64,000 nt of DNA from Legionellaceae bacterium (GTDB lineage Bacteria; Pseudomonadota; Gammaproteobacteria; Legionellales; Legionellaceae): the NCBI GenBank assembly GCA_029210265.1, contig JARGNP010000001.1, positions 267,442 to 331,441 of the forward strand. Direction: 5' to 3'. Below the pieces are notes generated by a model. That model was not told the DNA's origin. It saw only the letters and a program-made list of their open reading frames with translations, and made no database searches. Shown piece after piece: positions 28,601 to 35,515 of the stretch. Both the position numbers and the translations under genes were made by a program. Position 1 is the first letter of the stretch. Each line of letters begins with the position of its first letter.

Positions 28601-29324
28601 CTGATTTATCGACATCGGAGGTACGAGATACCCTTTGATTTAAAAAGTGCACGCGTGGAAAAATTGTTTCATATAGATGCTTGGCATCGAATGACGGGGT
28701 ATCCATCGTGTGTAAAATGGATAGGTTCGGTATGATGAGTTGAGAAAAAAAATCCGCCAGGGCTACTTGATTAATAGGGTTCGGAATAAAATAAGTTAAA
28801 ACAGGATCATGTAATTCTCGGTTTGTGTGAGAGTGAGGGGCATGATATGCATTAAGACCACCACCGGTATTGTAGATATGAAAATAAAGACCACGACCCG
28901 TCATCTTGAACTGATACAACATGGCATGGCCACCCTCAGGTGCTGACCACCCCCCAGGTAAATAAAAATTAGCATCCGGGATGTTATTGTCGAGCAACTG
29001 CTCTGAAAGCTCTCTTGAAAAAAGAGATAAATAATTGTGAGCCGAGTCTCGATCATGCGCGGTGTTGATTACTTGCATGCGTCGTTCATTTTCTAGCAGT
29101 GATTTCGTTTTTTCTTGGATATCTAAGAGCGATTGAGGTACAGAAAGACTCCTTTCTGTTAAATAAAGCGTGTAGCGGTTTAAGTAATGAATCGTTCGTG
29201 CAAAGACATTTCCTTCAAGCTCAAAACTACCTTTAAGAAAAGCATCGTTGATAATATGAGAAAACAACGACATGTCGATGGGATCGGATGGTCGGTGCGA
29301 TCGATTAAAAGCATCGTTAGGCAT
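19632..29324 (-). CDS. Giant DUF3638-like protein with protease-like N-terminus
   Basis: 3230 residues. The core resembles DUF3638/DUF3645 proteins known mainly from fungi. Motifs, with approximate positions: P-loop MGGGKSKVILPLL near 2020, VVMDEGHQALL near 2158, GITGTPW near 2465, YYDQAHAIGTDLKQP near 2620 and QGAMRMRG near 2648. They match the family's GKT, DE, DEAH-RGTDLKLP and QACMRMR signatures. Near the N-terminus, GGHAM (His133), YNTGGG (Asn152) and GGQLSGTCS (Gln249, Cys254) look like a CE-clan cysteine-protease site. An alternating E/Q-V tract lies near 2820. Two hydrophobic helices (about 3150-3200) precede an acidic, Gly/Pro-rich tail. There is no signal peptide. Activity and export are inferred. 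Confidence 0.85.
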   Translation of the reverse strand: MPNDAFNRSHRPSDPIDMSLFSHIINDAFLKGSFELEGNVFARTIHYLNRYTLYLTERSLSVPQSLLDIQEKTKSLLENERRMQVINTAHDRDSAHNYLSLFSRELSEQLLDNNIPDANFYLPGGWSAPEGGHAMLYQFKMTGRGLYFHIYNTGGGLNAYHAPHSHTNRELHDPVLTYFIPNPINQVALADFFSQLIIPNLSILHTMDTPSFDAKHLYETIFPRVHFLNQRVSRTSDVDKSDLLFTGGQLSGTCSQRVLHQLLKEGFKDREAYQRFIYQFKRYALDDYMRQPYVNFGNRATKKMVKRALRTLGRIVTTDELFDAEFIEQERQGLRHYWERLPITDNALPDNPRPVHRDKPSTDIDFKNSSFIYKQLDKEPSSRPQESLILSRNLPLLTGGRDLLNQIEALKFQCVQLNVNKQYVDIIEGLEEVFAHLPLPASHAKFHQPIDFYSSITVENSCDFYQNINILQNHYRSACFEMVYGDSHFPRVFVTGFSIMAVLHYVQHQQHLKNPTFPPYFHNRIAYIASHLLKNNENNPYFATNNPLLDARIQAIKSLYNQVVYGQYNADIRFYNQVLNSFPDIKQRLTERYPAGELPKRDAELKSLGCVALYVLLDKKQALKQDSFYEPLLNTLATYESLERGLSGILGPVFLNTALVSLRLIWSAESNYMQFKSDLCNLKSAIDYGDTRRLNAIDDEGYEDYGKTKNQNKVLMASKYPAYGSQKACMRALARDAGSYDRNSSPVGDNAIQLFATKQNSHLSGNITTAHREFYHLRSAPSLQIKVTIDYFMAHLDRLSDKHLQVYVEANLFQPGLLIQILDASEDMGRMLGQITSFIDEGLRYYTPNEHCTPPALFFVRLAFLVYQYAAKHTPSQATTLLRPLQQKLNALIAQNDTNTPDIKHDLHQYYLSAIIAEFELTTETGQDRYRYFASLAFPSFMFIKATPQESNHVDRATVFEFACRDEIVGRLFQQPAALSITHVRRALDLLGWGVVEYCEQTSDFIYAVHIKNAEVVTQYTLDVRYCLLLNQAGFALMATPGNVKRILKAKQIDIILPDFCMTNRDVTTYLMNEIGLRIFNYTKLQKTWTINTREDWYQLSALSNEQAIYFRLAGKFTTSLPTTMKQRSTQVWVSVDKNILLTEHGHPTYRFDKPNKQLRQLDATGNDNGYSLCPGQTWFHNYFSTFESPDFIVVNKSSTDYQINFPRYSLTLIAKEPTQSMLGSLLGRANNQSYIFHIKNNPFYIMQGDTSKALCPQLPGLPGVAVLMFEHKASGQRMCNIPFQPFIAKLEQSPHSEFYHLQQDTAGYIQTWLLEQPNQEQIIKLWQYSDQERFITYSLDQNNQPVAETAYDALYLSYVYLASHRPKRAWKELHGIAKRFGGLQGQACEIQLLQMITQALPYVTDKTSKKASVSTPAYVACQLKALSLFVRAWSPDKKLVFPVPNFDDNTPDGFYKNHCLKQTEQFYKNLNQVIYQLYSRMQSMHRDITHGFYLTDEEKKELLDYYYFNLPGEAVKPVGALGYDWQRLKLSLLKKEALALDFDAATRDVLPEAYQKRQQDIHTYAKQNTVINAHHGELILQPLDLSIPPEARTAFKRKVDVSDDIKSPTNSDIAAAMAALRPNITPDTFIQHLPSYYYLVTLFFPFFSSDRTSVMQFCRSYLLAHRHVPLDEQKDTTAYLCNILYRIGSHPWQYFLDTDIRLQTFNKIIRNAENLQAPLIEADELRNKDNVVLAKNSDIWAALTPEAHAAEQPMTAETSDLRDNFTFEKLVERCALRDAKKSNINLFAKLYRKHAAVFGAAPKEGLDELSAGQEQHNAYRRMKNNAEHLLKDSSTRESISNIAKQFIHELDGLIETQLDSIIFLANSGFNASPEKFMRHALALDSATRAPLDKNKLLALYCKADKTQYRLATGLTSEAIDDLHNQLTNMLSLVTRQQALQRFQALTEKLPESPDAAALQPVAHELLSVDLVDYKTEAVSALFQYYENIALRPQQKIAINRLVASSDGYAFVETIEKIIMGGGKSKVILPLLAKHKARGTNLVVIEAPSALLETYRADLSPISEQLFDQKVYSFDFSRESDCSPKNLEFLHSKLLSVITQKDYLLTSGDAVQSLELRYLELLLETPDDGAPKILWEKQVAGLNKLVTLFRTRADVVMDEGHQALLLKKKLNYTLGDQRRLSPDISKASIALYQFFNHVLLEEALGSDFSGATLASVLSNNKKLTKNEQWDAAFHHLAYELVHSEHSPLYLSLTDLETDEREALVSYLLNTSTEIPDFVRRSSSNNRKTWALYKQQVSHLLPYTLRSNLDVNYGASLASPDYDFAIPYSASGVPNETSRFGNYLEAMNFSIQMHLIKGVTPDPTRRFLKSMVKQASLELIINPSLGNIDKTPTANVLHSLLPGINLCDMRLNDDAWFDQFFDDIRHHEPLICHVLETEILPHLPINTKMLHSDAYNHVDMYRSVQGITGTPWNSSTYHQRITCNKQNVAATDGFLLSSLHDKQTQLHACRYDVPFQQLIKTLLENDTSLHAIIDICAAFKGIPNVQVAQALASHFHAAGSPLEHIIFFNSDHVLCALKIHEENNPIIELNTSNPTLINAMLDNSPEQRFSYYDQAHAIGTDLKQPYYSKARVLVDHETHLQSFLQGAMRMRGLADEQTIEIIVPQNLSELSLDELITSMQTNETNQLLMDNFTAVKAKMDNCLRNDAMKRMLAASDVKKQQQYALAFQPFLVDQDDTDAHFFECYGGISTPLDTLNLLEAHKTKSLKAWTNSMQTLDIKIDLEEIKTLEQTFDALIEDALPQCHATYLYSTGLNEGIEVEVQNQVQVELEQELELELTSPNLTPNSYRPWFLSPGNQVYSYVTGYLSLSALCHQNNRSAPDFGEIYVGRNYYQTYQGQQAGLGAYLKPVHALLFRKNKHGKIDCLLLSQDEANELAIKMANKPEPNVWMSTTRHTLLAGLPPTDVDIQQDPSYQELIEKVRFFNGELTSLVKEKLALSWLRQDYDKKIAFFEENLGPYSEAASTDTLALKQALAEIESYFTCIKQHPEVDYTASIWWRIISEHLFDETSLQEKCTEYLQTHITIKHITEVMLLQPKSVIIDYLENNHFKTNAVMVKNILKTTDRKTSDVLISNLFAMPDIHPDVTQVLNDANQDYTFLLNCLAGIAMVAGGALLVIGILTLTYPLLIASAVVGVVGTAAVFYNYGIFSKDDASKDEPPSGGPENLGASAEP

Positions 29325-29465
29325 TTACAAGTCTCTCAAATAAAACCCAGTAAGTGTAGATATAAATCACATTATAGGTTATTTAATGAGCATTTGCTAG
29401 CGCATGTGTTTGCGCTGTAAACTATTGTTAGATGTTATTTATGCATAGATGAGAAAAATCTGATT

Positions 29466-30065
29466 ATGAACGACCGTATTGTTCTTGCAACGGGCAACTC
29501 AGGAAAAATAAACGAGTTTAAAGCACTCTTACCATCCAAAAATTGTATTCCGCAGAGAGATTTGAGCGTTAGCGATGCGGATGAAACCGGCCTTACGTTT
29601 ATTGAAAATGCATTAATTAAAGCCCGTCATGCGAGTCGTATATCAAATATGCCTGCGATTGCAGACGATTCGGGCTTAGTTGTTCCTGCTCTTCAAGGCA
29701 GGCCGGGTATCTATTCTTCACGTTTTGCAGGTGAGCATGCAACAGACCAAGATAATATCAAGCATCTTCTTAAGTTATTACAAGAACAAGGCATATCAAC
29801 AGTAGCTAAAACCGATGCTTATTTTTATTGCGTGATTGTATTTATACAGCATGCTGATGATCCAACACCTTTATTTGGAACAGGGCGTTTGGATGGCCAG
29901 ATTGTGACTCATCCAACAGGAACGCATGGCTTTGGTTATGATCCTATTTTTTATCTTAAAGAATATGGCTGCACGTTGGCTGAATTACCGGCAGCAACAA
30001 AAAACACACTGAGTCATCGAGCACGAGCTCTAGATGCGCTTAGAAAGCAAGGTGATTTAACATGA
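29466..30065 (+). CDS. rdgB: dITP/XTP pyrophosphatase (Ham1/RdgB)
   Basis: Hydrolyses non-canonical purine nucleoside triphosphates (ITP, dITP, XTP) to monophosphates, keeping them out of DNA and RNA. 199 residues, a normal length. Family signature: N-terminal [17 protein letters not shown] nucleotide loop, [22 protein letters not shown] with the metal-binding acidic residues, [12 protein letters not shown], and C-terminal [11 protein letters not shown] and SHRARAL. The ribosome site is weak. The stop overlaps the start of the next gene (ATGA), tying it to a Vat-like acetyltransferase instead of the frequent hemW/yggS neighbours. It is divergent from giant 2 across 141 bp and marks the right border of the accessory block. 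Confidence 0.95.
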   Translation: MNDRIVLATGNSGKINEFKALLPSKNCIPQRDLSVSDADETGLTFIENALIKARHASRISNMPAIADDSGLVVPALQGRPGIYSSRFAGEHATDQDNIKHLLKLLQEQGISTVAKTDAYFYCVIVFIQHADDPTPLFGTGRLDGQIVTHPTGTHGFGYDPIFYLKEYGCTLAELPAATKNTLSHRARALDALRKQGDLT

Positions 30066-30685
30066 AGCAAATAACACATCCTGATCCAAATAAAATATTT
30101 CCTATTGATGGCGTGACGCGAACCTGCTTTCTTAAAAATATTACTACTAAACCTCAAATTACGGTTGGTGATTATACGTATTATGATGATCCTGTTGATG
30201 TCTATAATTTTGAAAAGAACGTGTTGTATTTATTTGATTTTTCAACGGACAAGCTTGCAATTGGAAAATTTTGCCAAATTGCCACAGGTGTTCGTTTTAT
30301 CACAAATGCAGCTAATCATCCTATGGACGGTGTATCCACGTATCCATTTAAAGCGTTTGGGAAATCCTGGAGTTCGGCGCCTTTGAACGTCAAATCTAAA
30401 GGCGATATTGTGATTGGCAATGACGTTTGGATTGGTAACTCAGCAACCATTATGCAAGGAGTTCATATTGGTGATGGTGCGATTATTGGAACCAATGCGT
30501 TAGTTACCAAAGATGTTGAGCCTTACAGCATTGTTGGTGGTAATCCTGCAAAATTAATTCGAAAGCGATTTGATGATGTAACGGTTGAGTTTATAAATAA
30601 GCTCGCTTGGTGGGATTGGCCTATGGATAAAATTGTAGAGAATTTAGATGCTATTTCGAATGGTGATTTAGATAGACTTAAATAG
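30062..30685 (+). CDS. Vat/CatB-like hexapeptide acetyltransferase
   Basis: 207-residue left-handed beta-helix acetyltransferase of the xenobiotic (Vat/CatB) type. Landmarks: [23 protein letters not shown], the family hallmark [15 protein letters not shown] with the catalytic-type His, then hexapeptide repeats ([32 protein letters not shown]) and [13 protein letters not shown]. It would move acetyl from acetyl-CoA to a hydroxyl on a small molecule; Vat acts on streptogramin A and CatB on chloramphenicol. Which substrate applies here cannot be read from the sequence, and a native metabolite is equally possible. The ATG overlaps the rdgB stop, so the two are translationally coupled. Confidence 0.87.
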   Translation: MKQITHPDPNKIFPIDGVTRTCFLKNITTKPQITVGDYTYYDDPVDVYNFEKNVLYLFDFSTDKLAIGKFCQIATGVRFITNAANHPMDGVSTYPFKAFGKSWSSAPLNVKSKGDIVIGNDVWIGNSATIMQGVHIGDGAIIGTNALVTKDVEPYSIVGGNPAKLIRKRFDDVTVEFINKLAWWDWPMDKIVENLDAISNGDLDRLK

Positions 30686-30766
30686 ATTTACAACTAAACG
30701 CTATGGATTGCTCTTAAGCGAGTCTTTGTGTAAAATATAGACACTAATTTTGTTTGGTGTTTATTT

Positions 30767-33700
30767 ATGGTTTATTACTGGAAAGGTCGTGCGGGATCAC
30801 AGGCTTTGTTAGAAACATATAAAGCTGATATTGATCTGTTACTGAGCGGAGATTATATCGACGCTGATCTAGAGAAATTTAAGCATGCTTCGCGTCATAT
30901 TATTTATAGCTATCGTCTAAGTGGTGCAGACCGTTTATTATTTACGACGCATAAAAAACAACTGCACGTCTTGGAATTCATTCCTAATCATGATTACCAA
31001 AAAAGTCGTTTTCTAAAATCAGGCGTTTTACGTCAGTATTTAAGTAAACTTGATGAGCCGCAAGCAGAGCTGTTTACTGCATTATCAGAAGAGGATGTTA
31101 AACCTGATTTTTCAGGCGAACCTTCACGCATGACTCCAAGCCAAGGGTTTGATTATTATAACCAGCAATTTATTCACTTAAGCACAGCGCAAGCAGAGGT
31201 TGTTGAACGTGTGTCTTTACCTTTGGTTTTAAACGGCGCGGCAGGCTCAGGCAAAACCTATATAAGTTTTGCAATGTTTCAAGAAAAGCTTGAGGCCGTT
31301 TCAGATCGTCCGATTCGATGTTTGTTTCTCAGTAAAGAAGCAAGCTTGGTTTCATCGATGCGCTTAAATTGGGAGACGTATTTTTCACCGGATAGAGATG
31401 AAACACAAGGAACGGTTGAATTTAAAACCTATCATGAATTGTTAACTAAGTTTGCTCCAGACCAAGAGCTTGTCTCTCAAGAATTTTTTAATCAATGGTT
31501 TTTAAGCTTAAAAGACAATAGGACCAATAGGTTGATTCCATTGAGTTCGGCTCAAGAATTTTATCAAGAATTTCGTATTTGTTCAGGTTTAAGTCAAGAG
31601 GCTTATTGTGATTTAGGTGAGCGTCAATCTTCGATTCCTCGAGGAGAGGGTCGCACAGCACTCTATACGTGTTACTTAAGCTATTTACGTGTACTAGATT
31701 CAAGAATTGACCCCGCTTTCTCGTGTTGGCAAGAGGAACAAAGAGAGCTTTATGATTTTATTGTGGTGGATGAAGCGCATCGATGTTCTTCGAAACAAAA
31801 TTTATTACTTGCGGGTTTAGCCAAAAATCATGCCATTGTGTATTGCCTGGACGCCAATCAAAATTTAGAAGATCAATACTCTACGCGAAGTATATTAGAA
31901 CTGCAGTTACGAGATCAGCGTGTGCGTACAATAACGTTAGATAAAACGTATCGCTGTACACGGCAAGTTGCTGACGCACTAGACGGCGTGCTTGATAATA
32001 ATCGCCGTATATTAGGGGGCAAGATTGATAAGGCAGAAGCGTTATCGATGTCTCCGTCTGCCGAGGCCTCAATAGGTGAATTTTACATGATGCGGCCTGC
32101 TGACGTGCCAGAGCAAGCTTGGTTACTTGAGCGTGCAAAAGGGGTTCATTTGGCCGTCGTCACGCACCCAGCTTATTTAGAAGAAGCAAGGCGCGTTTTT
32201 AAATCTAAAAAACTTGTATTTACCGTTGAAGAAATCCAAGGACAAGAATTCCATACGGTGGTTCCGTATAAGTTATTATTAGATGATGCTTCTAAAAGAA
32301 TATTAAAAAAATCACGCTCTAAACTTAACCCAGAAGCTGAGTCTTCGACGATGCATCGTTCAAAAGAGAAAACAGGGCATCCTGATGCACCCTGGGCTCA
32401 TCGCGTTTTCACAGCCTGTTCACGTGCTATGCATAGTTTAGTGGTTGTTGATGAACCTAATATTTACTGGGATAGATTAATTTCTAAAACATCTGGATCA
32501 TCGGTCGCGCCTGTTGTTGTCGAAGCAAGCTCACGAGAGGACTGGGAAGCGATGGCTGTCCAACAGGCTTCTCTCGGAAACGACGTGATTGCAGCGCAGA
32601 TTCGAGAAGAAGAATTAGGTACCCAAGCGCAACCGCAACCGAAAGTAGAGCTTGCTGCAGTAGCAAACACGTTGGCTAAATCCAAAAAGAAAAAAACGCC
32701 ACCCAAATCGATAAGTACAAAAATAGCTTCCCCGCCTAAAATTATATTTGATAAAAAATTAGGCGCGGATTTGTTTAAAGCGATCAAGAAAGGCAAAAAA
32801 TTAAAAGTTATCGCACCGCTGATTGATAACCCAAAGACCAATTTAAATCAATGTGATCAAGATGGTTTATCGGTGTTATATCGTGCAATTCTTAGCGGGG
32901 ATCTTAAAGTAGTTCAAAAATTGATTGCCACGGGCAGGCGAATTGATTTAAATCAAGCAGCAGACCAGTACGCGACGACGGCTCTAATAGCCGCCGCTAA
33001 CGAAGGTAATGATAAAGTGGTTCACGAATTAATTGCGGCAGGGGACCGTATTGATTTGGAGCAAATGAATAAGGGGCATTTTACAGCGTTAAGAGTTGCA
33101 GCTCAAACAGGTCATGATAAAGTCGTTCGTGAATTGGTTGCGGCGGGCGACCGAATTGACTTAAACAAAGCTGGCGATCACGGTATGACGGCACTTATCA
33201 GTGCCACTGAATCAGGTCATCTAGGGGTTGTTCGAGAATTACTTGCTGTGAATGACGATAAAATTGATTTGAATCAAGTTGAAAAGTTAGGGTTCTCAGC
33301 ATTTATCATGGCAGCGCATCATGGTTTTGATAAAATTGTTCGCGAATTTATTGCGACGGACGAGCATCGAATAGACTTAAACCAAGCCAATAACGAAGGT
33401 TTTACAGCGCTCATCACCGCCGCTTTTAATGGAGCGGACAAGGTGGTTTCTGAATTGCTTAAGGCGGGTTCTCGAATTAACTTAAATAAACGTAATAACG
33501 AAGGTTTTTCAGCTTTGATGCTCGCTGCTCAGAATGGCCATATTAACGTGGTTCGTGCATTGGTTGCGACGAAGAATCGTATTGATTTAAACCAAACTGA
33601 TCCGCAAGGCTTTACAGCACTCATGACGGCACGAATAAAGGGACATCCGGATGTGGTCGACGTCTTGCTTGAAGCGCAAAAACAGGTTACTTTATCAGCG

Positions 33701-33775
33701 GCTCTCGGATTTTTTGCTTCAATCAATAATACGTCTGAAAGTGATACATCAGGTAGGCACAGTCTCTCTCCGTAA
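30767..33775 (+). CDS. UvrD-like SF1 helicase fused to ankyrin repeats
   Basis: 1002 residues. An N-terminal region (about 1-110, GADRLLFTTHKKQLHVLEF then HDYQKSRFL) precedes an SF1 motor: Walker A GAAGSGKTY near 158-165, Walker B FIVVDEAHR near 331-338, LDANQNLEDQ, DKTYRC, VEEIQGQEFHTVVPY and the motif VI-like FTACSRAMHSLVVVD near 547. A Lys-rich linker (about 640-660) leads into about eight ankyrin repeats (about 690-975), each with a TAL..AA..GH.KVVRELIA.G.RIDLNQ pattern. The last 20 residues are Ser-rich. The helicase motifs look intact, so ATPase activity is likely. Ankyrin repeats on a helicase are unusual and suggest protein targeting, perhaps in a host cell. Ribosome site weak. Confidence 0.88.
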   Translation: MVYYWKGRAGSQALLETYKADIDLLLSGDYIDADLEKFKHASRHIIYSYRLSGADRLLFTTHKKQLHVLEFIPNHDYQKSRFLKSGVLRQYLSKLDEPQAELFTALSEEDVKPDFSGEPSRMTPSQGFDYYNQQFIHLSTAQAEVVERVSLPLVLNGAAGSGKTYISFAMFQEKLEAVSDRPIRCLFLSKEASLVSSMRLNWETYFSPDRDETQGTVEFKTYHELLTKFAPDQELVSQEFFNQWFLSLKDNRTNRLIPLSSAQEFYQEFRICSGLSQEAYCDLGERQSSIPRGEGRTALYTCYLSYLRVLDSRIDPAFSCWQEEQRELYDFIVVDEAHRCSSKQNLLLAGLAKNHAIVYCLDANQNLEDQYSTRSILELQLRDQRVRTITLDKTYRCTRQVADALDGVLDNNRRILGGKIDKAEALSMSPSAEASIGEFYMMRPADVPEQAWLLERAKGVHLAVVTHPAYLEEARRVFKSKKLVFTVEEIQGQEFHTVVPYKLLLDDASKRILKKSRSKLNPEAESSTMHRSKEKTGHPDAPWAHRVFTACSRAMHSLVVVDEPNIYWDRLISKTSGSSVAPVVVEASSREDWEAMAVQQASLGNDVIAAQIREEELGTQAQPQPKVELAAVANTLAKSKKKKTPPKSISTKIASPPKIIFDKKLGADLFKAIKKGKKLKVIAPLIDNPKTNLNQCDQDGLSVLYRAILSGDLKVVQKLIATGRRIDLNQAADQYATTALIAAANEGNDKVVHELIAAGDRIDLEQMNKGHFTALRVAAQTGHDKVVRELVAAGDRIDLNKAGDHGMTALISATESGHLGVVRELLAVNDDKIDLNQVEKLGFSAFIMAAHHGFDKIVREFIATDEHRIDLNQANNEGFTALITAAFNGADKVVSELLKAGSRINLNKRNNEGFSALMLAAQNGHINVVRALVATKNRIDLNQTDPQGFTALMTARIKGHPDVVDVLLEAQKQVTLSAALGFFASINNTSESDTSGRHSLSP

Positions 33776-33843
33776 TAAGTCGGTTGCTCGATAAAATTGT
33801 TAAAATATTAGTTTTAATCACAATCACCAAGGAAGGTACTATT

Positions 33844-34695
33844 ATGTTTTTTTCTGAACCTAAAATACAAGAAATCTATCCCATGACGCCATTGGAAAAG
33901 AGCCGTGATGGCGTTTATCGCATGTACAAAGAGCGTTGCGGTGTTTTACCGTGTTATTTAAATGATGATGGTCAGATAGTTTGGGGATGCGTTGAATCCA
34001 ATCGTGTGGGTCCTACATTAATGAGCTTTCCCGCGGGTGCTCGAGATGTGATTGCCATCAAAGACGGGCATGAAATTAGATTGGAACTGGGTAAACCGTT
34101 TCCTGATTTGTCGTGTGAGGCTTTATCGCCGTTTATAGGTGAGTTGTTTAGAAACGAGGCTTATCAGACTATTTCTGCTGCACTCGAAAATAATGGTTAT
34201 CGATTATTTATTGAAAACGCCTTAGAGGCCGCACTTCATGAAGCACAAGAAGAGCACGGAACAGATGTAAGAGAGCATACAGGTCGAGATCGTGCGTTAT
34301 TAATCCATTTAATAGAACACGCTGAACAAGAGATTATTGCGAAGAAAGGTTCTGAAATCATGCATGTGTGGGTTGCTCAATTACAGAGCTCCGAAGGCGT
34401 TGTGCTCAATCGTACGGAGAAAGTCGATAGAAAAATCAAACGTAATTTAGGACGGGAATTTTATGAGCAAGGCTGTTGGGGTACGTTTGATGAATTCAAA
34501 GATAAACTTCGATTAGAGCAAGAAAAATTCTTGTCTTCTGACGTTATGGCTACGTATGACGCAACTCAAAATGAATTAATTGACGGTGCATTCAGTGCCT
34601 GTGAGGGTGCACTTGGGTTTTTAGAGCGCATTGAAGCTTCTATTAAACCTGATTTAATTTTATCTCAATCAAGTTCAAGTGGCTTGATTTTGTAA
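33844..34695 (+). CDS. Nudix-like protein with split Nudix box
   Basis: 283 residues. The fold outline fits a Nudix hydrolase: GVLPCYL and IVWGCVES strands, SFPAGARD (Gly65), then ENALEAALHEAQEEHG (residues 124-139). The latter matches the Ex7REUxEExGU helix except that Arg is His132; the metal-binding glutamates (Glu133, Glu136, Glu137) are present. The glycine loop and this helix are separated by about 58 extra residues, so the Nudix box is split by an insertion. The start at 33844 was chosen from AAGGAAGG at 33829-33836; an earlier TTG is less likely. It begins 68 bases after the helicase-ankyrin gene. Substrate unknown; a nucleoside-diphosphate derivative is the family expectation. Confidence 0.72.
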   Translation: MFFSEPKIQEIYPMTPLEKSRDGVYRMYKERCGVLPCYLNDDGQIVWGCVESNRVGPTLMSFPAGARDVIAIKDGHEIRLELGKPFPDLSCEALSPFIGELFRNEAYQTISAALENNGYRLFIENALEAALHEAQEEHGTDVREHTGRDRALLIHLIEHAEQEIIAKKGSEIMHVWVAQLQSSEGVVLNRTEKVDRKIKRNLGREFYEQGCWGTFDEFKDKLRLEQEKFLSSDVMATYDATQNELIDGAFSACEGALGFLERIEASIKPDLILSQSSSSGLIL

Positions 34696-34727
34696 ATATC
34701 TATGAGAATAAATAGGATAAAATAGTC

Positions 34728-35396
34728 TTGATCAACTTTTTAAGTATTTTTGTAATATTGGCGATGTTTGTGATGCTCTGTTTTTTTTGGAAAAATTCAC
34801 TGGAGCCTCTCAACGTGAAAAAGCCAGGATTGACGTTTGTTTTGTCAATTATTGCCTGGGTTTTGCTGATGGGGCTCAATAATTATTTGCTGTACAAAGG
34901 TATGAGCGATAATTATCGTCGTATCATTGAGCTGATGATACCACCGATTGTTGTCTTGCTATTGGTGAAAGATAGTTTTAAATCACTTGGGTTTAGAAAA
35001 AAATGGAGCAATATTGATCTGGCTTGGCTGATTCCTTCTGCGGTGTTTTTTATTGCATGGCTTCTCTCTAAACCTGCTGTCACGACGGATAATTTGCTTC
35101 TAATTGCTCAAATTACATTCTTTGCGGGTGTGTCGCAAGAAGTGTATTACCGAGGATTCATGCAACCTCGCGCTGAAATTGTTTTGGGTGGTGGATGGGG
35201 GCTTGTGTGTGCTTCTGTTTTATTTGCCGTTTATCATCCAATCTCAAAAATAGTTACTCAAGGTTTTGAATTTGAAAGCCTTGGTTTTCTGGTTGTTTTC
35301 GGGCTTATTACCGGTTACAGCTTTCGACGAAGTAGGAATATCTTACCGTTAGCGTTATTTCATAGTATGTATGATATTTTCAGAATGGTGCATTGA
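34728..35396 (+). CDS. CPBP family intramembrane protease-like protein
   Basis: 222-residue, highly hydrophobic protein with about seven membrane segments and the CPBP (CAAX protease/Abi) motifs near the C-terminus. Motif 1 reads SQEVYYRG where the family has EExxxR, so the first, catalytic Glu is Gln here (codon CAA). Motif 2 FAVYH and motif 3 FHSMYD are present. The enzyme may therefore be inactive, or use only the second Glu. The start is TTG with AGGA about ten bases upstream; no better ATG exists before the first membrane helix. In a same-strand run with the Nudix and monooxygenase genes. Other CPBP proteins process prenylated proteins or give bacteriocin immunity. Confidence 0.8.
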   Translation: MINFLSIFVILAMFVMLCFFWKNSLEPLNVKKPGLTFVLSIIAWVLLMGLNNYLLYKGMSDNYRRIIELMIPPIVVLLLVKDSFKSLGFRKKWSNIDLAWLIPSAVFFIAWLLSKPAVTTDNLLLIAQITFFAGVSQEVYYRGFMQPRAEIVLGGGWGLVCASVLFAVYHPISKIVTQGFEFESLGFLVVFGLITGYSFRRSRNILPLALFHSMYDIFRMVH

Positions 35397-35515
35397 AAAA
35401 AACCTTTTTCTTACTCACGTGCAACCCTGAACCAGCTACGTGCCTCTATAAACCTACTATTTTTATAAAAATCATCTATATCTTTAATATAAGCATATGC
35501 TCAGGGAAGATATAG

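Noticed and set aside
32464-32841. 125-codon minus-strand frame opposite the helicase-ankyrin gene
   Set aside because: Shadow of the linker and first ankyrin repeats; the plus-strand protein has clear domains there.
32820-33700. Tandem DNA repeat array or CRISPR in the 32.8-33.7 kb region
   Set aside because: The periodicity is the ankyrin repeat of the encoded protein; units are diverged and in frame, with no spacer-repeat structure.
34762-35396. Shorter CPBP protein starting at ATG 34762
   Set aside because: It would cut into the first membrane helix; the TTG at 34728 has an upstream AGGA and gives a complete helix.
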